In this document: positions 26,769 to 33,995 of the stretch, one piece after another
Layout: every line of letters starts with the position of its first letter
Position numbering within the stretch: position 1 is the stretch's first letter
Origin: Candidatus Magnetominusculus dajiuhuensis
GTDB taxonomy: Bacteria > Nitrospirota > Thermodesulfovibrionia > Thermodesulfovibrionales > Magnetobacteriaceae
Length of the DNA stretch: 64,000 nucleotides
NCBI GenBank assembly: GCA_015233465.1
Contig: JADFXP010000004.1
Location: 1-64,000 of the forward strand
Direction: 5' to 3'
Made by a program: the position numbers and the translations under genes
The notes under the pieces: generated by a model
What the model saw: the letters and a program-made list of their open reading frames with translations, nothing else
Told to the model about the DNA's origin: nothing
Database searches by the model: none

Positions 26769-26840
26769 AGTCTTATCGTATAGTTTATCTATGCCACTTA
26801 TATGTTTTAATATTACTACTACCCCCAGTTTTAGGACAGG

Positions 26841-26869
26841 TGGACAATTATCACAAAATACTTTATAAT
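26841..26869 (+). promoter_or_regulatory. sigma70-type promoter of the second toxin-antitoxin pair
   Basis: TGGACA (26841-26846), a 17-nt spacer and a perfect TATAAT (26864-26869). It lies 42 nt before the antitoxin start codon, which has its own GGAGG. Confidence 0.65.
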
Positions 26870-26911
26870 ATAATTAGTTAAGATTTTATTCAACTTAATG
26901 GAGGTTTTAAT

Positions 26912-27136
26912 ATGTCTGCGACAATCTTAGAACATATTAAAGGCAGTGAATTGCCAAAGATATGGCAGGAAAGACTTAAAGTCACTCCAAATCAGACATT
27001 CACTATTACGATTGAACCAGATATAGATAATAAGGCTCTTGAATCTTATAACAAAGAAGAAGATATTCAATTTGGCACTTTCCCTTTAGGGGTTAAAAGC
27101 GATCTTACAAGGATTGAAATTTACGACTATCTTTGA
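26912..27136 (+). CDS. small antitoxin of a PIN-toxin pair
   Basis: A 74-aa protein (ILEHIKGSELPKIWQERLKVTPNQTFTITIEP) resembling the short antitoxins paired with PIN toxins in groundwater and environmental bacteria. It has no obvious helix-turn-helix, and the Pro-Trp-x-x-Lys start is typical of this group. It has a consensus promoter and GGAGG about 8 nt before the ATG. Its stop lies 2 nt before the ATG of the broken PIN gene. Confidence 0.6.
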   Translation: MSATILEHIKGSELPKIWQERLKVTPNQTFTITIEPDIDNKALESYNKEEDIQFGTFPLGVKSDLTRIEIYDYL

Positions 27137-27138
27137 TA

Positions 27139-27573
27139 ATGATATTATTAGACACAAATATCCTCATTTATGCCTCTGATATAACATCTCCATTTCATGC
27201 AGCGTCAAAATTACTAAGGGATAATGGTTTAAAAGGAGAGACCCAACTTTCTATCACACCACAAGTGCTTTTAGAGTTCTTTGCTGTAGTTACAAGTCAA
27301 AAAAGAACTGCTAATCCAATCGAGCCTCAAAAGGCATTAGAGGAAATCGAGAAATATTTTAAAGCACAAAATATTTTTAAAATTTATCCTAACGAAAAAA
27401 CTCTATTAAAACTTATAGACTTGGAAAGAAAATATAGTATTAAAGGTTAAGAGATTTTCGATCTTCAATTAATCGCCACTATGCTTTCAAATAATGTATC
27501 AAGAATTTATACCTATAATACTGACCATTTTTCTAAAATTGATGAGATAGAATCTTTAACCCAGTCAGTCTGA
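27139..27573 (+). pseudogene. PIN-domain toxin with one internal stop
   Basis: From ATG 27139 (or TTG 27133) the frame reads ILLDTNILIYASD, the PIN start with its first Asp, up to TAA at 27448-27450. The same frame then continues with EIFDLQLIATMLSNNVSRIYTYNTDHFSKI to TGA 27571. This continuation holds the late PIN acidic residue (IFD) and the YTYN..HF strand, so a single nonsense change cut the toxin before its last catalytic residue. The antitoxin upstream is intact. Confidence 0.7.
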
Positions 27574-27656
27574 CCTTTATATTTAAGGATACTACGAAAA
27601 TTTATATGTAAATACACATGATAGAATATTTATTACACGGGCTAAAAATATCTCTT

Positions 27657-27732
27657 CAATTGATTTAAAAACCGTAAAGCAGGGAGTTTTGTTATACATT
27701 TATATATTCTAATAGGTTTTTAAAATCAATTG
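27657..27732 (+). promoter_or_regulatory. long inverted repeat before the serine recombinase
   Basis: CAATTGATTTAAAAACC (27657-27673) is the complement of GGTTTTTAAAATCAATTG (27715-27732) apart from one extra base. The right arm ends directly at GAGG (27733-27736), the ribosome site of the recombinase. It may be a res-type crossover site, an operator, or a leader stem controlling access to the ribosome site. Confidence 0.5.
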
Positions 27733-27745
27733 GAGGTATTTTATT

Positions 27746-28429
27746 ATGATAAAAGCAATTGGTTATATTAGGGTTTCAACAAACGAGCAGGTTACAGATG
27801 GCATCAGCTTAGATAATCAGAAGGCAAAAATTGAGGGATACTGTCAACTTAATGATCTTGAATTAGTAGAAATCATAAGTGATGCTGGGCTTAGCGGCAA
27901 GAATCTAAAAAGAGAGGGCATTCAAAAATTAATAAGTAAAGCAAATGATAAGTCTATTGGGGCGATTGTTGTATATAAGTTGGATCGCTTATCCCGCCGA
28001 GTATTGGATACGCTTAAACTGCTTGAGTTATTTGATAATAAAAAAGTTGCGTTTCATTCTATATCAGAGAAGATTGATACAGAATCGGCAATGGGTAAAT
28101 TCTTCCTGAATGTTACTGCCTCTTTTGCGCAAATGGAGCGTGATGTAATCTCTGAAAGGACTTCTGACGCAATGCATCACATGATAAAAAATGGTAAATA
28201 TATTGGCGAAATACCTTATGGATACTCGCTTTCTGAAGACAGAAAGACGCTTTTAATTGATGAAAAAGGACAGGAGATAAAAGCACTTATTAAGAAATTA
28301 CATGAACAAGGGCAGAGCTTCCGATCCATTGCAAAGACATTGACTATGGAGGGCTACAAACCCTATGGAAAAGCCTGGTATCCTATGACAGTCTATAATA
28401 TTTTGAACTACAAAATCCCTGTAGATTAG
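27746..28429 (+). CDS. serine recombinase (resolvase/invertase family)
   Basis: A 227-aa site-specific recombinase. The catalytic N-terminal domain has YIRVST with nucleophile Ser11, then VYKLDRLSRRVLD and AQMERDVISERT, all typical. A short C-terminal part (about 150-227: GKYIGEIPYGYSL, then SFRSIAKTL.. helix-turn-helix) resembles the start of the large-recombinase domain, but the protein stops far short of a large serine integrase. It may resolve dimers of the element or invert DNA. It has GGAGG before ATG and the inverted repeat just upstream. Confidence 0.88.
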   Translation: MIKAIGYIRVSTNEQVTDGISLDNQKAKIEGYCQLNDLELVEIISDAGLSGKNLKREGIQKLISKANDKSIGAIVVYKLDRLSRRVLDTLKLLELFDNKKVAFHSISEKIDTESAMGKFFLNVTASFAQMERDVISERTSDAMHHMIKNGKYIGEIPYGYSLSEDRKTLLIDEKGQEIKALIKKLHEQGQSFRSIAKTLTMEGYKPYGKAWYPMTVYNILNYKIPVD

Positions 28430-28783
28430 TGCGGGATTCCAAATTTCATCGCAGTAAAAAAACTTTGCAAACCCTTATAGATATAAGATGATTATTGAAG
28501 ACTCTAATACAGAATCCCATCAAATAGCAGTTTCTTAGCAACTTCTTAATTTACTATTTGTAATCAAGCGTTTTCATTGCGAATTCTACTTCTTGATCTT
28601 AACGCTTCGAAGCCAAATATTGCCAGTTCATCCCTATACACATTAATTTATTCTCTAAAATCTATAATTTATGCTATCATAATTCATAACTATTGACATG
28701 ATTTTTTGTCTTGACAATGGGGCACACTTTTTAAGAAATAGACTACAAAAGCTCTGGATAAATAAAAGCAACTAACTTATAAC
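28430..28783. other. intergenic region before the element's histidine kinase
   Basis: AT-rich, no gene seen. Two TTGACA boxes lie 18 bp apart (28693-28698 and 28711-28716), but neither has a good -10 at the right distance, so a promoter is only possible. Confidence 0.3.
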
Positions 28784-30031
28784 TTGAAAAACGAGATATT
28801 TGAACGTATCAAAGCGGAAAAAGAACAAATATTCAATATCTTGCAAAAAATATATAACAGTTCGCCTGGTGTTATATATCAATTGAAACTATGTCCAAAT
28901 GGAAATTTTTGTTTTCCTTTTGCAAATCCTGCCTTCAAAGAGTACTTCAATATTGATCCAGAAGATGTCACTGAAGATGCATCCAAAGTATTCAACCTTT
29001 TACATCCAGATGATTTAGAAGGGACTTTCATTTCTTTAAAACAATCGGCTAAGAATATGTCACATTGGCAACATGAGGCACGCATATTATATGCCAATAG
29101 TACAATACGTTGGATATTGGGTAATGCTATCCCTCAACAAGATCAAGATGGTTCAATTATTTGGCAGGGTTTTATAACAGATATTACAGAACAAAAAGAA
29201 TTGGAAGAAGAATTAAATGAATTAAATAAAATATTGGAACAACGTGTAATGGAAGAGATTGATAATCACATGAAACAAGAGCAATTACTGATTCAACAAT
29301 CCAAGATGGCACAAATGGGAGAGATGATAGGTTTAATAGCCCACCAATGGAGACAGCCATTGGGTATTTTATCTATAATTATTTCTGATTTTGAAGATAT
29401 TTATACCTTAGGCAAAATGGATTTTAAATATGTTAAGGATTCAGTTGATAAATCTATGCAGCAGATTTCATTTATGTCAAATACAATAGATGATTTCAAG
29501 GATTTCTTGAAACCTTCAAAGGAAAAAATTATATTTGATGTACAATTAAACATAGAAGAATTATTTTCAATGTTTAAAAAGATTTTTATCTCTAACAATA
29601 TAGATGTTTCCATAATAACTGATAAAGGGGCTGAATTATTTACAGAAGGTTACCCAAATGAGTTTAAGCAGGTGATACTTAATATCTTAAATAATTCAAA
29701 AGATGCTCTTGTTTCAAGAAAAAATCTAAATTTTGAAATAAAGAGACAAATAAATATTAGTATAAAAAATTCTGAAAATAAAAACAAAATTATAGTTTCA
29801 ATCAGTGATAATGGCGGGGGAATACCAGCGGCAATAATACAAAAAATCTTCGAGCCATACTATACAACAAAAGAATCTTCAGGAGGCACTGGATTAGGAC
29901 TCTACATGTCAAAAACCATAATAGAAACAAACATGGGTGGAATATTTACTGCCAGAAATATCACTGGAGGCGCAGAGTTTTTGATAACTTTAGATGTTTA
30001 TAGAGGTGGGATTAAAGATAATGATAATTAG
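28784..30031 (+). CDS. PAS-domain histidine kinase (HQWRQP type)
   Basis: A 415-aa cytoplasmic sensor kinase. A PAS domain (about 20-140) is followed by a short coiled coil and a HisKA-like box IAHQWRQPLG with phospho-acceptor H187. The HATPase domain shows N-box NILNNSKDAL, DNGGGIP and GGTGLGLYMSK. The start is TTG without a good ribosome site, so the true N-terminus is uncertain. It sits inside the mobile element, yet its C-terminal coding sequence is close to that of the first chromosomal kinase (32238-33995); both encode GAEFLITL with nearly the same codons. No receiver partner is encoded inside the element. Confidence 0.8.
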   Translation: MKNEIFERIKAEKEQIFNILQKIYNSSPGVIYQLKLCPNGNFCFPFANPAFKEYFNIDPEDVTEDASKVFNLLHPDDLEGTFISLKQSAKNMSHWQHEARILYANSTIRWILGNAIPQQDQDGSIIWQGFITDITEQKELEEELNELNKILEQRVMEEIDNHMKQEQLLIQQSKMAQMGEMIGLIAHQWRQPLGILSIIISDFEDIYTLGKMDFKYVKDSVDKSMQQISFMSNTIDDFKDFLKPSKEKIIFDVQLNIEELFSMFKKIFISNNIDVSIITDKGAELFTEGYPNEFKQVILNILNNSKDALVSRKNLNFEIKRQINISIKNSENKNKIIVSISDNGGGIPAAIIQKIFEPYYTTKESSGGTGLGLYMSKTIIETNMGGIFTARNITGGAEFLITLDVYRGGIKDNDN

Positions 30032-30282
30032 GCGTCTACTTATCATAGAAGCTTGTTTATCAGAATATTGAGGTAGCAATTTTTTTAATTATCTTTAATT
30101 TTTATATTGTTTTGTTCAAAGATATACATTTGAGATACTTATAAGGTTCAAATACTCAATATAATACATTACAGATGTTAAGGCATAATGTTAATTATCA
30201 GCGATTAATAAAAGCGAAAAAAGATCAATCTTCGCAGACAATATATTAATGAAAACCCTTATAAATCAAGGATTTATGAAGG

Positions 30283-30318
30283 AAAGAGTCCAGTACCTAT
30301 AACATATAAATTGGACTC
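30283..30318 (+). repeat. 36-bp near-identical copy of part of the polymerase gene
   Basis: It matches 10597-10632 with one mismatch. In the polymerase gene this codes for part of the region just before the exonuclease Exo I motif; here it is not in an open gene. Confidence 0.85.
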
Positions 30319-30573
30319 AAAATAAAACGTAAAATATTACCGATACTGGTTAAAACTAATGGGAGGAACTTATGAGTGATAATGTCGCAAGATGAATATT
30401 TTTATCATTTTATTAAATTCTCAATTGACAGAGGTTATTAATTTATGGTTAAATATAAACGGAATCAGGAAGCGCTGATTGCCATCTTATTAGTAGTACA
30501 GGGACATACTCCCACAATTTAGACATTAAGAAATAATTAGACCTCAGAGTATCACTCCTTTCAAATTTCTTCC

Positions 30574-30600
30574 GCAATATTTACGGGCTTAAAATATTGC
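30574..30600 (+). promoter_or_regulatory. inverted repeat upstream of the integrase
   Basis: GCAATATTT (30574-30582) and AAATATTGC (30592-30600) are perfectly complementary with a 9-nt loop. It may be an operator or a binding site for integrase or an excision factor near the attachment site. Confidence 0.35.
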
Positions 30601-30747
30601 AACAATTTATTTTTATTAAGGCTTGATCCTTATTTTGCAAGGGTTTTGGTCTTAATATCAAGGATTGATGTGGAAGAAAAAATCAAAACGGCATTGACAA
30701 TTGAAGAGGCTCTTCGTTATTTTATAAATAACAAAGGAGAGTCATGT

Positions 30748-31992
30748 ATGGTTGGCAAGATTAGAACTAAACAAAAATGCCCTATTTGTCAAAAGCCTTA
30801 TGCAGAGATTTTAATAAAAGGAAAACCTTGTCTTGCCTGTAAAGAACATAAAACTATACCAGATAGATATTTTGTAGACATTTCATGGAAAGGTAATAGA
30901 TTCAAACTATATTCTTCAAAAATGGGAGTTCTGCTAACATCTTATAATGAGGCTCTCATAACTTTATCAATTATTCAAGCTGATATAGATAATAAGACTT
31001 TTGATCCCATTAATTATAAAAAAGCAGAACAAGAAAAATATTATGCTTCAAAATTACTGGATAAATTTTTAGACGAGAAATTGAAATCAATTAAACCTTC
31101 TTATCATGTAGCATATAAATTGTTTGTTAAAGTTCATAAATCGTTTTTTGGTAATACAGATGTTCGTGATATTCATAAGATTGATATAAAGCAATATCAG
31201 GATAGTCTTGAATTGAAAGATATTAAGGGTAAAACATTATTGAATTATATTAATAATTTTAGAGTGTTTTTAAATTGGTTGTATGAATTTGAGATTATTG
31301 AAAATAGAATTAATTATAATACCAAAGAAATTGAAATAAACCCGTCAAAATGGTCTTGGGTTGATAGTGAAACTCAAATTATGATTTTAAATGCAATCCC
31401 TGAAGGTGACCGTCCAATTTTTGCATTTCTTATGTTGCATGGTTGTAGACCTGGTGAAGTACGAGCTTTAAAGTTAAAACATTATGATTCTTTACATAAA
31501 ACTATTTTAATTGACTCGACATGGTCTGGTCGTAAAGAAATAAGGAATACCAGAAAAGGTAGAGGTGCAAAAAGTTTATTAATTCCTCTACATTCTGAAA
31601 TGCTGTCATATGTTCATGCTCGATCTATAGAAGATATGTTAAATAAAGAAGCATTTCTTTTTATAAATCCACGGACAGGTGGGCATTATGCGGAAGATAC
31701 GCTTGCAAATATTTGGCATAAAGCAAGGATGAAGGTTGGATTGAGTGATAATATTAGATTATATGATGTAACTAGACATAGTTTTGCATCTCAATTAGCA
31801 AATGGCGGCACATCACCTTTTATCATTCAACAATTACTTGGTCATAGCAATATTAATATGACCAATCGTTATATGCACACACATTTAGATTCAACAAGAG
31901 CGGTATTAGATGGCGGGATTGTAACATTAAAATTGTCCCCAGAGTGTCCCCAAGATAAAGCTAAAGATAAAAAAAGTATTAATAATCACTAA
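30748..31992 (+). CDS. tyrosine integrase with N-terminal zinc ribbon
   Basis: A 414-aa phage-type integrase from ATG 30748, chosen because AAGGAG (30734-30739) lies 8 nt upstream; a longer frame begins at 30646. The N-terminus has CPICQ and CLAC, a zinc ribbon. A core-binding domain follows (about 90-200), then the catalytic domain: R234 (HGCRPGEVRAL), R343 (VTRHSFAS), H366 (LGHSN) and nucleophile Y375 (NRYMHT). The catalytic residues seen are complete. The gene ends 19 nt before the tRNA-derived attachment site, which ties it to integration of this element. Confidence 0.92.
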   Translation: MVGKIRTKQKCPICQKPYAEILIKGKPCLACKEHKTIPDRYFVDISWKGNRFKLYSSKMGVLLTSYNEALITLSIIQADIDNKTFDPINYKKAEQEKYYASKLLDKFLDEKLKSIKPSYHVAYKLFVKVHKSFFGNTDVRDIHKIDIKQYQDSLELKDIKGKTLLNYINNFRVFLNWLYEFEIIENRINYNTKEIEINPSKWSWVDSETQIMILNAIPEGDRPIFAFLMLHGCRPGEVRALKLKHYDSLHKTILIDSTWSGRKEIRNTRKGRGAKSLLIPLHSEMLSYVHARSIEDMLNKEAFLFINPRTGGHYAEDTLANIWHKARMKVGLSDNIRLYDVTRHSFASQLANGGTSPFIIQQLLGHSNINMTNRYMHTHLDSTRAVLDGGIVTLKLSPECPQDKAKDKKSINNH

Positions 31993-32011
31993 CTTAACAT
32001 ATCTTAACAAA

Positions 32012-32038
32012 GGGTTCGATTCCCACACTCTCCCGCCA
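32012..32038 (+). other. attachment site: 3' end of a tRNA-Sec (selC) gene
   Basis: GGGTTCGATTCCC is a T-arm, followed by ACACTCTCCC, G and CCA. After the T-loop TTCGATT there are 5 T-stem bases, 8 acceptor bases, the discriminator G and CCA, one base more than in normal tRNAs. The 8-base acceptor strand is the mark of bacterial tRNA-Sec. No 5' part is present and the bases before GGG do not pair, so this is the duplicated attR end, not a gene. It is 19 nt behind the integrase stop. Confidence 0.75.
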
Positions 32039-32052
32039 ATTTTTCTAAAGAA

Positions 32053-32097
32053 TGAGGGCTCTGCCCTCAAGCTCCCGCAAAGGGACTCGTCCCTTTG
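32053..32097 (+). repeat. two tandem GC-rich hairpins after the att site
   Basis: TGAGGGC/GCCCTCA (32053-32069) and CAAAGGGAC/GTCCCTTTG (32078-32097) are perfect stems with 3- and 2-nt loops, separated by 8 nt. They stand out from the AT-rich surroundings and resemble REP-type doublets. Confidence 0.6.
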
Positions 32098-32173
32098 AAC
32101 CCATTAATTATACGATATTAAAAAGCATACCTTATGTAAGGAATAATTTACATTCTGAATTATTGTTTCAACA

Positions 32174-32182
32174 TGATATAAT
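32174..32182 (+). promoter_or_regulatory. extended -10 promoter of the kinase operon
   Basis: TGATATAAT is a perfect extended -10 (TGnTATAAT). A weak -35 (TTCTGA, 32153-32158) lies 18 nt upstream. The predicted start is about 50 nt before the first kinase codon. The promoter lies between the att site and the operon, so integration did not remove it. Confidence 0.5.
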
Positions 32183-32237
32183 AATTCAATTGATTCAATT
32201 AGATATTTGTCCAAAAATGTCTGTCAAATGGTGTTAG

Positions 32238-33995
32238 ATGCAGTCTAATTATAAAATATTAATTGTTGAAGATATATTAATTGAAGCAGAAATGCTTAGG
32301 CATATATTAGCGTTAGCAGGCTTTGATATTATTATCGCAGCTAATGGTAAAGAGGCATTAGAATTAATCACTTCTACAAAACCGTCTATTATTATATCTG
32401 ATATCTTGATGCCAATCATGGATGGGTATGAATTATGCCGCAGGATAAAACTTGATGAAAATACTGCTCATATCCCAGTAATCCTGCTTACTCAATTAAT
32501 TGAACCACATGATATTATTAAAGGCCTTGAGTCAAAGGCTGACAGCTTTATCTCAAAACCATTTGAAAAGGAATTTCTTATAAATAAAATTAATACTCTC
32601 ATAGTTAATTCATCTAAAATAGGTATTGCCCAACACTCAATTAAAGAAAAATCAGTTCAATATACAGTAACTCTTAATGAGAAGAGTCATATAGTTGATT
32701 TAAGTTATCAACGATTGTTTGAGTTTCTATTTGATTCTTACGAAAATATAATTATACAACATAAGCAGTTAAAAGAACTTGAAGAGCGTTATAAAAATCT
32801 CTTTGAAGAGAGTAAGTCCATTATGCTTTTAATTGATCCTGTGACTGCTGATATTATAGATGCTAATAATCGAGCTTGCAGCTTCTATGGGTATCTTCGA
32901 AATCAGATAACCACTATGAAAATAAGTGATATTAATACATTACCAAGGTCAGAGTTATATAATATGATGAATGGGGCAGCATCTAATCAAACCGAGCGTT
33001 TTGAATTCAAACACAGGCTTTCAAACGGTGAATTGCGTGATGTTGAGGTTTATTCAGGTCCTATTTTTACAAGAGGAAAAAATCACTTATTTTCAATAAT
33101 TCATGATATTACAGAACGCAAGAGTTTGGAAGTGCAATTACTAGAATTAAATAAGACCCTTGAGCAGCGTGTAAAAGAAGAGTTTAATAAACGTATGACA
33201 CAGGAACATATATTGATTCAACAGTCAAAGCTCGCTGCTATGGGTGAAATGATTGGCGCTATAGCTCATCAATGGAGGCAGCCTCTAAATGCTATTTCTT
33301 TGATAATTCAAGATATGAAAGATGCCTTTGAGTTTGGAGAATTAGATAAAGATTATATATCTAAAACTGTTGAAGACACAATGACTCAGGTCATGCACAT
33401 GTCAGGAACTATTGATGATTTTAGAAACTTCTTTATGCCGAGTAAAGAAAAGGTGATTTTTAAACTCAACTCTACAGTTTCTGAAGTGATATATTTGATT
33501 TATGATCAGTTATTTAAGGGTGGTATCAAGATTGCCATGAAGTGTAATTATGATGTAATCGTTAGATCAAATAAGGGCAGGTATCCAGAGTTATGTACAT
33601 GTGAGCCAGAAATAATGGTCATAGGGTATCAAAATGAATTTAAGCAGGTGATATTAAATCTCCTCAGCAATGCCCGTGATGCTATCATCAGACATAGGGC
33701 ACAAAATAAAGATGCTGCAATTGGAGAGATTCTAATTGAGTTTTCAAAGGCAGACAATAAGGTGATTCTGAAAATAAAAGATAACGGTGGAGGTATACCG
33801 ATAGAGATTATCGATAAGATATTCGACCCGTATTTTACAACAAAAGGCTGTGATGGTACTGGAATTGGATTATATATCTCAAAGACTATTATTGAACAGA
33901 ATATGGGCGGCTCATTGATGGTTAGAAATGTGGACGGAGGAGCTGAGTTTTTGATAACTTTAGAAATGATTAATGAAAATTATGGAATTACTTGA
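32238..33995 (+). CDS. hybrid histidine kinase, REC-PAS-HisKA-HATPase
   Basis: A 585-aa protein. The N-terminal receiver (about 1-120) has D55 in SDILMPIMDG and K in FISKPFE. A PAS domain (about 185-300), a coiled coil and the kinase box IAHQWRQPLN with H344 follow. The ATPase domain has NLLSNARDAI, DNGGGIP and GTGIGLYISK. Just before the N-box is an inserted CTCEPE with two Cys, shared only with the kinase at 36666-38174. The receiver at the front suggests that it is itself controlled by phosphate from another kinase of the cluster. First gene of a seven-gene operon; its end overlaps the next gene by 23 nt. Confidence 0.88.
   Translation: MQSNYKILIVEDILIEAEMLRHILALAGFDIIIAANGKEALELITSTKPSIIISDILMPIMDGYELCRRIKLDENTAHIPVILLTQLIEPHDIIKGLESKADSFISKPFEKEFLINKINTLIVNSSKIGIAQHSIKEKSVQYTVTLNEKSHIVDLSYQRLFEFLFDSYENIIIQHKQLKELEERYKNLFEESKSIMLLIDPVTADIIDANNRACSFYGYLRNQITTMKISDINTLPRSELYNMMNGAASNQTERFEFKHRLSNGELRDVEVYSGPIFTRGKNHLFSIIHDITERKSLEVQLLELNKTLEQRVKEEFNKRMTQEHILIQQSKLAAMGEMIGAIAHQWRQPLNAISLIIQDMKDAFEFGELDKDYISKTVEDTMTQVMHMSGTIDDFRNFFMPSKEKVIFKLNSTVSEVIYLIYDQLFKGGIKIAMKCNYDVIVRSNKGRYPELCTCEPEIMVIGYQNEFKQVILNLLSNARDAIIRHRAQNKDAAIGEILIEFSKADNKVILKIKDNGGGIPIEIIDKIFDPYFTTKGCDGTGIGLYISKTIIEQNMGGSLMVRNVDGGAEFLITLEMINENYGIT

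Larger units (their letters stand above)
30032..30645. other. gene graveyard between the kinase and the integrase
   Basis: No intact gene. A good ribosome site and ATG near 30372 lead only into a seven-codon frame. A frame near 30445 reads KYKRNQEALIAILL and stops after about 25 codons, resembling the start of a phage-type helix-turn-helix protein. A copied piece of the polymerase gene lies at 30283-30318. Confidence 0.4.
1..32038. mobile_element. integrated self-replicating element with Zorya cargo, right end at selC-type att site
   Basis: The stretch ends on the right at a tRNA 3'-end copy (32012-32038) next to a tyrosine integrase. It holds a replication gene set (AAA+ ATPase, primase-helicase, B-family polymerase, DnaQ exonuclease, HU), phage-defence and toxin-antitoxin cargo and a serine recombinase. 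The tRNA piece reads on the plus strand, so the intact tRNA gene should lie to the left, beyond position 1; I see no second copy of the core in the window, so the left boundary is unknown. I see no capsid, tail or conjugation genes in this part. It could be an integrative plasmid, a pipolin-like element or a phage satellite. That it is one element rather than nested insertions is inference. Confidence 0.7.

Noticed and set aside
32012-32038. Complete tRNA gene or tRNA-Ser end
   Set aside because: No D-arm or anticodon arm precedes the T-arm, and the acceptor strand is one base too long for tRNA-Ser, which fits tRNA-Sec better.
32052-32237. 61-codon frame across the hairpins after the att site
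   Set aside because: It runs through two perfect palindromes and the promoter, with no ribosome site.
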